Position numbers and translations under genes: made by a program. A DNA stretch of 64,000 nt. It comes from Dokdonella immobilis. Lineage in GTDB: Bacteria > Pseudomonadota > Gammaproteobacteria > Xanthomonadales > Rhodanobacteraceae. The notes beneath the pieces are model-generated. The model worked only from the letters and a program-made list of their open reading frames with translations. It had not been told where the DNA came from and did not search any database. This document shows, one piece after another, positions 17,528-26,295 of the stretch; within the stretch, counting starts at the first letter, position 1, and each line of letters begins with the position of its first letter. The stretch is taken from NCBI RefSeq assembly GCF_900115085.1, contig NZ_FOVF01000016.1:1-64000 (forward strand). The letters are read 5' to 3'.

Positions 17528-17560
17528 TTGTGATCGGCTCGCGTATGTTATATAGTAACA
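17528..17560 (+). promoter_or_regulatory. Promoter with overlapping Zur-box palindrome, upstream of the MerC-like gene
   Basis: TTGTGA at 17,528-17,533 and TATAGT at 17,551-17,556 are 17 nt apart, an ideal sigma-70 layout. The palindrome TGTTATATAGTAACA at 17,546-17,560 (perfect TGTTA/TAACA arms) overlaps the -10 box and matches the gammaproteobacterial Zur consensus TGTTATAnTATAACA at all but two positions. With zur coded immediately upstream, zinc-dependent repression of the MerC-like gene is the likely meaning. Confidence 0.75.
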
Positions 17561-17649
17561 CCCGCTCGGCCTGACCAGGTCGCCCGGTGCAACGGGTTGA
17601 GGCTGCGTCGGAGCCTGGGCCTGTTCCGTACCGGACCCTTTGACCCGCC

Positions 17650-18096
17650 ATGAATCCAGCCCTCAAGATCGCCATGGATGAAGATCGCCCTGAACGACCT
17701 GAAGCCGGACTGGGGGGCGCCGTCGACCGCTTCGGTGCGTTTGCGTCGCTGCTCTGTGCCGTGCACTGCGCACTGTTGCCGGTGGTTTTCGGCGTGCTGC
17801 CTGCGCTCGGACTGGGTTTTCTGGCCGACCATGGCATCGAGCGCGCATTCATCACCTTTGCGATCGCGCTGGCGACGATCAGCCTGGTCTTCGGTCTGCG
17901 CAAGCACGGCAGCTACCGCGCGTTCTTCTTCCTCGTACCGGGCATCGGCCTGCTGATTGCCGGGTTGCTGGTCGGTAGCTCGCATGTCGATGGATGGCAT
18001 GCGGCGATGGTCAGCCTGGGCGGTGCCCTCGTCGCGCTTTCGCATGTCATCAACATGCGTCTGAACCACGTGCACGGTCCGGCCTGCCGACACTGA
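17650..18096 (+). CDS. MerC domain membrane protein, probably zinc-linked
   Basis: 148 residues with four hydrophobic segments. The MerC pattern is seen in GAFASLLCAVHCALLPVV, where the CxxxC pair near residues 36-40 is the metal-binding motif. The C-terminal tail is His-rich (NHVHGPACRH). MerC proteins carry Hg2+ in mer operons, but lone MerC-domain proteins next to zur and under a Zur box are more likely part of zinc homeostasis. Start: the ATG at 17,650; an ATG at 17,674 is also possible. The neighbours are zur upstream and a CDF exporter downstream. Confidence 0.85.
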   Translation: MNPALKIAMDEDRPERPEAGLGGAVDRFGAFASLLCAVHCALLPVVFGVLPALGLGFLADHGIERAFITFAIALATISLVFGLRKHGSYRAFFFLVPGIGLLIAGLLVGSSHVDGWHAAMVSLGGALVALSHVINMRLNHVHGPACRH

Positions 18097-18170
18097 GCGT
18101 CCTGTGATTGTGTAACCGTGCCGCGCTTGCCTAGCATGGCCCGGACACGCGACGAACACGGGTAACCCCA

Positions 18171-19148
18171 CTGAACCTTCATCACGACCATCATCATGGG
18201 CCACAGGCAGGCGCCTGCGGCCATGGCCACGCCGACCCTGCGCAGACGCATGCCGATGGCGGCTCCAGGCGCGAACGCCGACTGCTGTTCGCGTTCGCGC
18301 TGACCCTCGTGACCCTGGTGGCCGAGGCGGTCGGCGGCTGGATATCCGGGTCGCTGGCCCTGCTGGCCGATGCCGGCCACATGCTGGTCGACGCCGGCGC
18401 CCTGATGTTCGCCTGGCTCGGCGCCTATTTCGCGCGGCGGCCGGCCGACGCCTTGCGCAGTTTCGGCTATGCCCGGCTGGAAGTCCTGGTCGGATATACC
18501 AATGCGCTGACCCAGATGCTGCTCGTCGCCTGGATCATCTACGAGGCAGTCGGCCGCTTCCTGCAGCCGGCACCGATCCTGTCCGGCATGATGCTGGCGG
18601 TGGCCATGGCCGGGTTGCTCGTCAACGTATTCGTATTGAGGGTGCTCGGCGGCCATGACCACGACGACCTGAACAGCGCCGCGGCGCGGCTGCACGTGAT
18701 CGGCGACCTGCTCGGCTCGATCGGGGCAGTCGCGGCGGCCGTCCTGGTCGGCCAGTTCGACTGGCTGTGGGCCGATCCGGCGATATCGATCCTGGTTTCG
18801 CTGCTGATCCTCAACAGCGCCTGGCGGCTGCTGCGACGCTCGGCCCACATTCTCCTCGAAGGCGTTCCCGAAGGCATCGAGGGAGACGTCGTCAAGAGCC
18901 GCCTCGAAGGCGACATCGACGGCGTCCGTGAAATCCATCATGTCCATGTCTGGCAACTGAGCGGCGGCCAGCGGGTCGCCACCCTGCATGCGCGACTCGA
19001 AGACGGCATGCCGCCCGACGCCGCGATCGCGCGCATCCAGGCCGGGCTCAGGAGCCACTTCCGGATCACCCATGCGACCGTCCAGATCGACACCGAGCAC
19101 TGCGACCAGGCCGGCTGCAATGCAGGCCCGGCAGCACGGCTGAAGTGA
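18171..19148 (+). CDS. Cation diffusion facilitator (ZitB/CzcD-type zinc exporter)
   Basis: A six-helix CDF antiporter that exports Zn2+ (possibly Co2+/Cd2+) in exchange for protons. It shows LLADAGHMLVDAG in helix 2, with His and Asp metal ligands, ADPAISILVSL in helix 5, and a C-terminal cytoplasmic metal-binding domain (HHVHVWQLSGG). The usual His-rich N-terminus is present in frame (HHDHHHG, then CGHGHADP), but there is no ATG, GTG or TTG between the stop at 18,132 and the GTG at 18,309, which lies inside helix 1. CTG at 18,171 is the only sensible start and gives about 325 residues. A weak promoter (TTGTGT, 18 nt, TAGCAT) lies at 18,108-18,137. Confidence 0.85.
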   Translation: MNLHHDHHHGPQAGACGHGHADPAQTHADGGSRRERRLLFAFALTLVTLVAEAVGGWISGSLALLADAGHMLVDAGALMFAWLGAYFARRPADALRSFGYARLEVLVGYTNALTQMLLVAWIIYEAVGRFLQPAPILSGMMLAVAMAGLLVNVFVLRVLGGHDHDDLNSAAARLHVIGDLLGSIGAVAAAVLVGQFDWLWADPAISILVSLLILNSAWRLLRRSAHILLEGVPEGIEGDVVKSRLEGDIDGVREIHHVHVWQLSGGQRVATLHARLEDGMPPDAAIARIQAGLRSHFRITHATVQIDTEHCDQAGCNAGPAARLK

Positions 19149-19222
19149 TCCGACTTGCGCTTTGCCGCCGCGCTGCTATCCTTCCCGCCCTTTGTTTGCA
19201 GAATTTACCTAGAGGAATTCCG

Positions 19223-19429
19223 ATGGGCCGTGGTGACCGCAAGACCCGCAAGGGCAAAATCGCTATCCGCAGTTATGGCAACGTGCGTCCGCACGCCGAC
19301 AGCAACGCCGTAGCGGCCAAGCCGAAAGCCGCGGCCAAGCCGAAGGCGGCCGCCGCCAAGCCTGCTGCAAAGCCGGCCGCCAAGAAGGCTGCCCCTGCGA
19401 AGAAGGCCGCCGCCAAGAAATCCGCCTGA
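19223..19429 (+). CDS. 30S ribosomal protein bTHX with Lys/Ala-rich tail
   Basis: 68 residues. The first ~25 residues, MGRGDRKTRKGKIAIRSYGN, match bTHX, the small peptide that sits in the head of the 30S subunit. The rest is a low-complexity tail of AAKPKA/AAKPAAKK repeats, so the protein is about twice the usual length; such tails are also seen in histone H1-like bacterial proteins. Start: the ATG at 19,223 with AGAGGAA at 19,211-19,217. The frame is open upstream, but that part is unrelated. An intrinsic terminator follows. Confidence 0.92.
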   Translation: MGRGDRKTRKGKIAIRSYGNVRPHADSNAVAAKPKAAAKPKAAAAKPAAKPAAKKAAPAKKAAAKKSA

Positions 19430-19475
19430 TTACGCGGCCGGGCCGCTTGCGGTCCGGCAGCCAGGTGTCCAGCAG

Positions 19476-19498
19476 ACCCCCGCCATGCGGGGGTTTGT
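19476..19498 (+). terminator. Intrinsic terminator after bTHX
   Basis: A perfect stem ACCCCCGC-CAT-GCGGGGGT is followed by TTTGTC. It lies 46 bp after the bTHX stop and just before the convergent patatin gene ends, so it may serve both. Confidence 0.85.
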
Positions 19499-19502
19499 CG
19501 TT

Positions 19503-20528
19503 TCAGGGCGGGGCGGATCGAAGCAGCGGGAGTTCCCCGGTCACGATGTGTGCGTCGGGATTCCCGATCCACATTTCGGCGCGACGGCGGCCGTGCTCGC
19601 GCAGGGCGGCGAGGAAGCTCATCGAGGTTTCGAAATGCGAGCGCGTGCGGAACGCGTCGAGCGGCTCGCCCGGTTCGATCAGATGGATGCGCGTGTCCCT
19701 GATCCGCTGCCCGAGCCAGGTGCGCGGCAGGGCTCCGTCGAGCGAGTTCTGGGCGAACGCCAGGGTCCGCAGTTCGCGCAGGAAGGCGCTCGAAAACCCC
19801 AGTTCGCTCATGCGCTCGGCGATCTTCGCCGGCGTCGACGGAACGTCGGGTCGGTTCAGCGGCTGGACGAGGACGACGATGATGATCCGCGACCTGCCTG
19901 CGTAGATCAGCGGTTCGAGAACCGGATTTCCGGCCCAGCCGCCGTCCCAGTAGACCTCGCCGTCGATCGTGACCGGCGCGAACATCTGCGGCAGGCAGGT
20001 CGAGGCGAGCAGGGCATCGATGCTGAGCTGTTCGGGGCCGAACATGACCAGGGCACCATCGCGTACGCGCGTGGCGGCGAGATGCAGCGGAAAGGGGGCA
20101 CGTTCGCGCAGTCGCTCGAAATCGAACGAGGCCTCGGCGATCTGGCGCACCGGGTTGAAGCCGAGCGGATTGATCTGGCGCGGGGTGAAATAGCGGTGCA
20201 GGCTCTGCGCGGTCTTCTGCCCGACCTTGCTCTGGGTGCCGAAGATCCAGGCGGCGGCGTGGGTATGTCCGGCGATCCGCGTCCACACCGAGTCGAGGCA
20301 GGCACGTGCGCCTTCGGCTCCGCCGTCCATCCAGCCCTGGGCCAGGGCCAGCGCGTTGATCGCGCCGCTGCTGGTTCCACTGATGCGTTCGAAGCGGATG
20401 TCGGGTTGTTCGAGCAGGCGATCGAGCACGCCCCAGGTGAAGGCGCCGTGCGCGCCGCCCCCCTGCAGGGCGAGGCCGATCCCGGCGGCGGAATCTTCCG
20501 GGGGACTCCCCGTGCGCCGGAAACGCAT
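19503..20528 (-). CDS. Patatin-like phospholipase
   Basis: 341 residues. It has the oxyanion-hole GGGAHGAF near residue 24, the nucleophile elbow GTSSG near 58, and DGGWAGN with the catalytic Asp near 205, so the Ser-Asp dyad is complete. The frame continues far upstream, but the ATG at 20,528 is the natural start, 5 bp after hutI stops, which implies co-transcription with hutI. There is no signal peptide, so it is a cytoplasmic acyl hydrolase of the YchK/RssA type. The physiological lipid is unknown. Confidence 0.9.
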   Translation of the reverse strand: MRFRRTGSPPEDSAAGIGLALQGGGAHGAFTWGVLDRLLEQPDIRFERISGTSSGAINALALAQGWMDGGAEGARACLDSVWTRIAGHTHAAAWIFGTQSKVGQKTAQSLHRYFTPRQINPLGFNPVRQIAEASFDFERLRERAPFPLHLAATRVRDGALVMFGPEQLSIDALLASTCLPQMFAPVTIDGEVYWDGGWAGNPVLEPLIYAGRSRIIIVVLVQPLNRPDVPSTPAKIAERMSELGFSSAFLRELRTLAFAQNSLDGALPRTWLGQRIRDTRIHLIEPGEPLDAFRTRSHFETSMSFLAALREHGRRRAEMWIGNPDAHIVTGELPLLRSAPP

Positions 20529-20533
20529 CGGCT

Positions 20534-21778
20534 TCAGCCGAGCAGCCGGACGCCGCCGGCAACGACGCGGCGTGCCAGCGAGCCGCCGATCCAGTAGCAC
20601 AGGTCGACCGGATCCTCGATGTTCCAGACCACGAAGTCGGCGCGCCGGCCGATCTCGAGCGCGCCGCGGTCGGCGAGGCCGAGGGCGCGCGCGGCATGCA
20701 CCGTGGCACCGCGCAGGGCCTCTTCGGGAGTCAGGCGAAACAGCGTGCAAGCCAGGTTCATGGCCAGTCGCAGCGACAGCAGTGGCGAGGTGCCCGGATT
20801 GAGGTCGGTGGCCACGGCCATCGGCACGGCATGTTCGCGCAGCGCCGGAATCGGCGGCAGCTGGGTATCGCGCAAGGCATAGAAGGCGCCCGGCAGGAGC
20901 ACGGCCACGGTCCCGGCCGCGGCCATTGCGCGCACGCCTTCGAGGCTGGTGTGTTCGATATGGTCGGCCGAGAGCCCGCCGAATTCGGCGCTCAGCGCGG
21001 CCCCGGCCAGATCCGACAACTGGTCGGCATGCAGTTTTACCGGCAGGCCGTACTCGCGCGCGGTGGAGAAGACGCGGCGTGTTTCGGCCGGCGTGAAGGC
21101 GATCTTCTCGCAGAAGGCATCGACCGCATCGGCCAGGCCACTGCGCGCGATCGCCGGCAGCATCATCGTGCAGACATGATCGACGTAGTCGCCTTGCCGA
21201 TCGCGGAATTCGGGCGGCAGCGCGTGCGCGCCGAGAAACGTCGTGCGCACGCCGATGCCGAGTTGCGAGCCGATGCGCCGGGCGACGCGCAGCATCTTCA
21301 GCTCGCTGTCGAGATCGAGACCGTATCCGGACTTGATCTCGATCGTGGTGGCGCCATCGGCAAGCAGGGCCGAGGCCCGCGGCAGCGACGCAGCCAGCAG
21401 GGCGTCCTCGTCGAGCGCGCGCGTCGCCTTGACCGTCGAAGCGATGCCGCCGCCGGCGCGGGCAATGTCTTCGTAGCTGACCCCATTCAGGCGCTGATCG
21501 AACTCGCCGGCGCGATTGCCGCCGAAGACCAGATGGGTATGGCAGTCGACCAGGCCCGGCGTGATCCAGGCACCGGCCATCGACTCGGGCTCGCGGCAGA
21601 GTCTCTCCGCTGCAGCGGGCAGGGCATCCATGCGGTCCGCGAACACGATGCGGCCGTCCTTCCAGCCGAGGGCCGCATCCGTGATCGCGCCAAGGGCGGC
21701 GGAGCCCTCGCGCATCGTCGCCAGCCGGCAATCGGTGAGCAGGCCATCCCACGGCGCGGCAATCGTGTTGGTCGTCAT
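20534..21778 (-). CDS. hutI: Imidazolonepropionase
   Basis: 414 residues. It hydrolyses 4-imidazolone-5-propanoate to N-formimino-L-glutamate, step three of histidine breakdown. Evidence: an amidohydrolase fold with [38 protein letters not shown] and [11 protein letters not shown], all characteristic of HutI and its single metal site. The ATG at 21,778 fits the family; the open frame up to 21,886 is leader. It is divergent from hutF, which uses its product. Confidence 0.96.
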   Translation of the reverse strand: MTTNTIAAPWDGLLTDCRLATMREGSAALGAITDAALGWKDGRIVFADRMDALPAAAERLCREPESMAGAWITPGLVDCHTHLVFGGNRAGEFDQRLNGVSYEDIARAGGGIASTVKATRALDEDALLAASLPRASALLADGATTIEIKSGYGLDLDSELKMLRVARRIGSQLGIGVRTTFLGAHALPPEFRDRQGDYVDHVCTMMLPAIARSGLADAVDAFCEKIAFTPAETRRVFSTAREYGLPVKLHADQLSDLAGAALSAEFGGLSADHIEHTSLEGVRAMAAAGTVAVLLPGAFYALRDTQLPPIPALREHAVPMAVATDLNPGTSPLLSLRLAMNLACTLFRLTPEEALRGATVHAARALGLADRGALEIGRRADFVVWNIEDPVDLCYWIGGSLARRVVAGGVRLLG

Positions 21779-21909
21779 GCGCCGATTATTGCAGACACGA
21801 GGGACAGGTCGCGCGCGGGGCCGGCGAAACATCCGTTTCCGTGCACCCTTGGCTATCGTCGGAGCGACGCAACATCGATAATCCATGCATTGCCTGCCGG
21901 AGTCCGTTC

Positions 21910-23343
21910 ATGAGCAATCGCTTTTTCCACGCCGAAAACGCGTGGCTGCCCGAAGGCTGGGAGCAGGACGTTCGATTTCATGTCGACGACGGGCGCTACC
22001 TGGCTGGTGCATTGCTCGGTGTCGGACGCGACGTCCACACCGAAGTCGCGGACAGCCTGGGCCGCTGGGTCGTGCCGGGCATGCCGAACCTGCACTCGCA
22101 CGCCTTCCAGCGCGCGATGGCCGGACTGGCCGAAACACGCGGCGACTCGCAGGATAGTTTCTGGAGCTGGCGCGAGGTGATGTATGCCTTTGCCGGTCTG
22201 ATCGGTCCCGATGAGCTGCGTGCCATCGCCACCCAGCTCTATGTCGAGATGCTCAAGGCCGGGTACACCCAGGTCTGCGAGTTCCACTACCTGCACCATC
22301 AGCCGGATGGCCGCCCGTACGCCGATCCGGCGGCGATGTCGCTGGCCCTGATCGATGCCGCGCAGGAAGCCGGCATCGGCCTGACCCTGCTGCCGACTTT
22401 GTACATGACCGGCGGATTCGACGGTCGGGCGCTGGTCGAGCGGCAACGGCGCTTCAGCCACGACGTCGACGGTTACCTGCGCCTGGTCGAGCGCTTGCGC
22501 ATGCTCGAGAGTTCGCATCTGCGCATCGGCGTCGCCCTGCATTCGCTGCGTGCGGTTCCCGAGGATGCCATGCGCGCGGTCCTCGATGGCATCGCTTCGC
22601 TGCCGCCCTCGCGCAGCGGCATGCCGGCCACGATGATCCCGATCCACATGCATATCGCCGAGCAGATCGGCGAGGTCCAGGATTGCCTCGCCGTGCGCAA
22701 CGCGCGTCCGATCGAATGGCTGCTCGATCACGCCCCGGTCGACACGCACTGGACCCTGGTGCACGCGACCCATATCGATGCGGGCGAACTGCAGCGGCTT
22801 GCCGCCACCGGCGCCCTGGTCGGGCTGTGCCCGACCACCGAGGCCAATCTCGGCGATGGTCTGTTTCCGCTCAAGGCGTGGTTCGATGCCGGGGGCGAAA
22901 TCGGCATCGGTTCCGACAGCCATATCTCGGTTTCGCCGGTCGAAGAGTTGCGCTGGCTCGAATACGGCCAGCGCCTGCTCAGCCGGCACCGCAACATCAG
23001 TGCCAGTGCCACGCAACCGAGTACCGGCGCGGCGCTTTTCGCCGCCGCACTGGCCGGCGGTGCGCGGGCCACGCGCATGCCGGTCGGAAGTTTCGTGGGC
23101 GGCGATGCGAGCGTGCCCTCGGTGGGCAATCGCGCCGATCTTCTCGTCCTCGACGAACGTTCCGCGCTGCTGGCCGGGCGGGACCATGCCCATGTCCTCG
23201 ACAGCTGGATCTTCGCCGGCAATTCGAACCTGGTCCGGCACGTCATGGTCAATGGCGAATGGGTCGTGCGGGATTTCCAGCACCGCGACGAGGCGCGGAT
23301 CGCGGCCCGCTATCGGGCGGTCATCGCGCGGCTGCGGGTCTGA
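21910..23343 (+). CDS. hutF: Formimidoylglutamate deiminase
   Basis: 477 residues. It removes ammonia from N-formimino-L-glutamate to give N-formyl-L-glutamate, the fourth step of the five-step Hut route. An amidohydrolase: PGMPNLHSHAFQRAMAG holds the HxH metal ligands, FHYLHHQPDG follows, and HIAEQ, HATHID and GSDSHISVSP complete the site. The start is the ATG at 21,910. It is divergent from hutI, and its last 23 bp overlap the end of the convergent phosphodiesterase gene. The next enzyme, HutG, is not in the window. Confidence 0.95.
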   Translation: MSNRFFHAENAWLPEGWEQDVRFHVDDGRYLAGALLGVGRDVHTEVADSLGRWVVPGMPNLHSHAFQRAMAGLAETRGDSQDSFWSWREVMYAFAGLIGPDELRAIATQLYVEMLKAGYTQVCEFHYLHHQPDGRPYADPAAMSLALIDAAQEAGIGLTLLPTLYMTGGFDGRALVERQRRFSHDVDGYLRLVERLRMLESSHLRIGVALHSLRAVPEDAMRAVLDGIASLPPSRSGMPATMIPIHMHIAEQIGEVQDCLAVRNARPIEWLLDHAPVDTHWTLVHATHIDAGELQRLAATGALVGLCPTTEANLGDGLFPLKAWFDAGGEIGIGSDSHISVSPVEELRWLEYGQRLLSRHRNISASATQPSTGAALFAAALAGGARATRMPVGSFVGGDASVPSVGNRADLLVLDERSALLAGRDHAHVLDSWIFAGNSNLVRHVMVNGEWVVRDFQHRDEARIAARYRAVIARLRV

Positions 23344-24604
23344 CCGGCGCGGCCACCGGCGCCGATGCGTCGATCAGCGCGTCCCGGACGTGGCCAAGGT
23401 CGCCATCGTTGGGCTCGGCGGGAATGCCGAGCAGGTGCGCCAGCAGTGGATAGACATCGACATTGTCGAACGGTGGCAGGACGACCTGGCTCTTCAGGTC
23501 GGGTCCGTGTGCGATGAACAGGGCGCGCATGTCGGGATCGTCGATGTCGTATCCGTGCTCGCCGCGCGAAAAGTGTTCCCTGGCGGCCATGGTGGCGTGG
23601 TCGAAGATCGTCCAGCCGTGGTTGGCCAGGCAAAGCAGGGGCGGCACGCGGCGGTTGCCGCCGTAGTGGAAGCGCCGCGGCAATTGCGATTTGCGCCAGC
23701 AGCGCATGTGTTCGTGCGGAGCCAGCAGGATGGCTTCGGTATCACGGCCATGACCGCGCTTCGGCACGATGCCGGTCAGCACTCCGTAGCTGACCACCCT
23801 TGCGTAGTGATCGGGAAGGATCTCGTCGAGATAGACGACGCGCTGCGGTGAAGTGGCCCCCATGCCGTGGTCGGAGACGACGACCAGGTTGACCGCATGG
23901 TCGAGGCCGCGTTCGACCAGGCCATCGAGCAGGCGGCGCACGGTGGCGTCGACGATTCGCAGTTCGGCATCGAGTTCGGGTGAATCGGGACCGTAGTGGT
24001 GGCCGACGATGTCGATCGTATCGAGGTACAGGGTCATGAACGCGGGGCGCTGACCGGGCGGCAGGTCGAGCCACTGCAGCAGGGTGTCGACGCGCGAGAC
24101 GCCGGCCATCTTCTTGTCATAGGTCGACCAGAAGTCCGGATGGCTGCCATGCACCGGCGCCTCGGAGCCCGGCCAGAACATGATCCCCGAATGCAGGCCG
24201 TTGCGCTTGGCCGTGATCCACAGTGGAACGCCTTCATTCCACCAGCGCGCGTTCTCGACCGCCTCGCGGTTCCACGAGGTGAACTTCTGCCCGGGTATGC
24301 GATCGTCTTCCATCGTGTTGGCGACGATGCCGTTGCGGTCGGGCCGCAATCCCGTCACCAGCGCATAGTGGTTCGGAAAGGTCAGCGACGGGAACGACGG
24401 GCGCATGTAGGTCGCGTGCACGCCCGAATCGGCCAGCGCGCGCAGGGTCGGGGTCAGGCCGCGATCGAGATAGTCTGCGCGGAATCCGTCGATCGAAACG
24501 AGGATCAAGGGAGCCCTGGCCAGCGCTGCGTCGCGCCGTGGCGCCATGCTGCAGGCGCCGAGCAGGATCGCGAGAAGAAGAATAACGTAGCGATGAAGGG
24601 TCAT
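23321..24604 (-). CDS. Nucleotide pyrophosphatase/phosphodiesterase-like lipoprotein
   Basis: 427 residues. The signal ends in a lipobox (LLLAILLGACS). The alkaline phosphatase superfamily core follows: LVSIDGFRADYLDRG (metal-binding Asp), PSFPSLTFPNHYALVTGLRP (nucleophile Thr before FPNHY) and VVVSDHGMG. This matches ecto-nucleotide pyrophosphatases (NPP), which cut phosphodiester or pyrophosphate bonds outside the inner membrane. The ATG at 24,604 gives the signal peptide; the longer frame is leader. It converges with hutF, with a 23-bp overlap. Confidence 0.9.
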   Translation of the reverse strand: MTLHRYVILLLAILLGACSMAPRRDAALARAPLILVSIDGFRADYLDRGLTPTLRALADSGVHATYMRPSFPSLTFPNHYALVTGLRPDRNGIVANTMEDDRIPGQKFTSWNREAVENARWWNEGVPLWITAKRNGLHSGIMFWPGSEAPVHGSHPDFWSTYDKKMAGVSRVDTLLQWLDLPPGQRPAFMTLYLDTIDIVGHHYGPDSPELDAELRIVDATVRRLLDGLVERGLDHAVNLVVVSDHGMGATSPQRVVYLDEILPDHYARVVSYGVLTGIVPKRGHGRDTEAILLAPHEHMRCWRKSQLPRRFHYGGNRRVPPLLCLANHGWTIFDHATMAAREHFSRGEHGYDIDDPDMRALFIAHGPDLKSQVVLPPFDNVDVYPLLAHLLGIPAEPNDGDLGHVRDALIDASAPVAAPVRPAAAR

Positions 24605-24713
24605 CGGGCTCGGGAGCGTCGGCGTAGCCCGCGATTGTCGCCGATGCACGTGACAGTGCGTCAACCCGCGCGCCCGGAATGGCCGGGTTCGCACGGGGGA
24701 CAGGTAATCGGGG

Positions 24714-25769
24714 TCAGTTGTCGAAGCCGTTGGCGAAGATCGTGGCGAGCGGGATCGCGAATGGCGTTCCGATCGTGTTCGGACTGAGGCTCGTGCCGCT
24801 CAGTACCTGGACCGGCGTCGCATTGCCGGTCGCGGCGAGGTCGAACGAGATCACTCGATTGGTGGCCGGATTGCCGTTCGCGGCGTAGCCGACCATGATC
24901 CGCTGCAGGTCCGCATCGATGCCGAGACCGGACGGATACTGGCCCGAATCGAAACCGAGCTGGGTCGCCGGCCCTTCGATCGTGGCCAGCGGCGCATCGT
25001 CGTTCGCGGCGCTGTCGGCAAACACGCGCACCTGGCCGTCGTAGGTGAGGCCGCCATCGTTCGTACTGAAGGTCAGGACGTACAGCCTGTGCTGGACAGG
25101 GTCGTGGGCGAGGCCGGCAGCGTTGGCGGTATTGGCACCCTTGAGCACGCGCGTCGGCGTCGCCGCACCGCTGGCCGTGCGTGCGTGGAACACGATCTTG
25201 GCCGCGTAAGGCGGGCTGATGTCGTAGTCGACGACCGCCAGTTCGTCACTGTCGGGCAACCAGACCAGGCCGGACGGATTGTTCAGCTGCGTGGGGCCCC
25301 CGCCGCCGCCCCAGAAGATCTGGCGCAGCTGCGGTACGGCATTGCCATCACCGTGCAGCGGGTAGGTGAAGAGGCAGCAGTTGCTGCCGATCACGATCAA
25401 TTCGTCGTGGATCGGGATCGGTACGTTGGCGCGTGCCTGGCCGAGGCTGGGCGGATTGATCACGCGCAACGGCGCTACGTTGCCGCTGGCGAATGCGTCG
25501 AATACGCGGATCGCGGACCCATAGAAGTCCGAGACATAGACCAGCCCCTCGACCGATTCGTAGCTCGCGGACGACGAGTCGGAGATGGTCGTGGCGGCAC
25601 CGGAGATCTCGCGGATCGGCGTCGCCGGATCCTGGGCATTGGCGGCAAACTGGCGGATCCAGTGGCTACCGCCATTCGGCGGATAGCCACCGATGACCAG
25701 CTCTGACCGCGCCGGCGCGGAGGCGATAGCGCCAACCAGGATCAGTGCGATGAAAGGCGCGGTGCGCAT
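24714..25769 (-). CDS. Secreted beta-propeller-like protein ending in IFANGFDN
   Basis: 351 residues. A signal peptide (PFIALILVGAIASAPARSE) precedes a repetitive domain with recurrent segments such as SVEGLVYVSDFYGSAIRVFD, NPSGLVWLPDSDELAVVDYD and GQVRVFADSAAND, which looks like a six- or seven-bladed propeller (SMP-30/NHL style). The last residues, IFANGFDN, match a short C-terminal IF..GF(E/D) tag that I know from many exported Xanthomonad proteins; it may be a sorting signal. Function unknown. It lies 109 bp upstream of the NPP gene on the same strand. Confidence 0.75.
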   Translation of the reverse strand: MRTAPFIALILVGAIASAPARSELVIGGYPPNGGSHWIRQFAANAQDPATPIREISGAATTISDSSSASYESVEGLVYVSDFYGSAIRVFDAFASGNVAPLRVINPPSLGQARANVPIPIHDELIVIGSNCCLFTYPLHGDGNAVPQLRQIFWGGGGGPTQLNNPSGLVWLPDSDELAVVDYDISPPYAAKIVFHARTASGAATPTRVLKGANTANAAGLAHDPVQHRLYVLTFSTNDGGLTYDGQVRVFADSAANDDAPLATIEGPATQLGFDSGQYPSGLGIDADLQRIMVGYAANGNPATNRVISFDLAATGNATPVQVLSGTSLSPNTIGTPFAIPLATIFANGFDN

Positions 25770-26295
25770 CGATCAGACTCCATGAACGTGAATTGCTCTC
25801 CCATACGAGATTCCGTGCCAAAAACCTTAAGCCGCCGCTGGTCGGATCGCGCGATCGCCACGACACCCGGTTCCCTGCGGATCCCGACGCGCATGCTCAG
25901 ACAGACGGGACTTTTGCGGTAGGCAAGATAAAGCGCAACGCTGCAGGGGCCGGCTATCCTGTTGATTGATCGCGAGAAAGCTGACACCGGCACCCGTCCA
26001 GGCAAGCCGCGTCCGCTCAAAGCGGCCGCATTCACAGGGCGGCACGCGGATCAATGGGCGGCGGTCGGCCCGGGGCCGCCCGGGGGGCTAGCCGGTGCTG
26101 CAGGGACACGCCGGAGGCTGCCCAGGTGGTGGCTCGCCGTGCCTGCCGGGCGCCGCGGCCTGGATGAAGACAGGGCGCCATGCGATTGCTATTCTCGGCT
26201 GCGGGGAACCTCGGATTTCGTGACACCAGTGCGACTCCGTGCGCTGCTGTTTCGCGTGCGTTCCCGGACCCGCCAACGACATAGGAAGTTGACCG
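25770..26295. other. Gene-free spacer
   Basis: 526 bp between divergent units. Open frames here are antisense or leader artefacts without recognisable motifs. The segment around 26,040-26,130 is very GC-rich with runs such as GGGGCCGCCCGGGGGGC. I see no RNA gene, repeat or clear promoter. Confidence 0.5.

Noticed and set aside
25770-26295. Possible small RNA or gene in the 526-bp spacer
   Set aside because: No promoter-hairpin-T-run arrangement and no coding signature could be supported.
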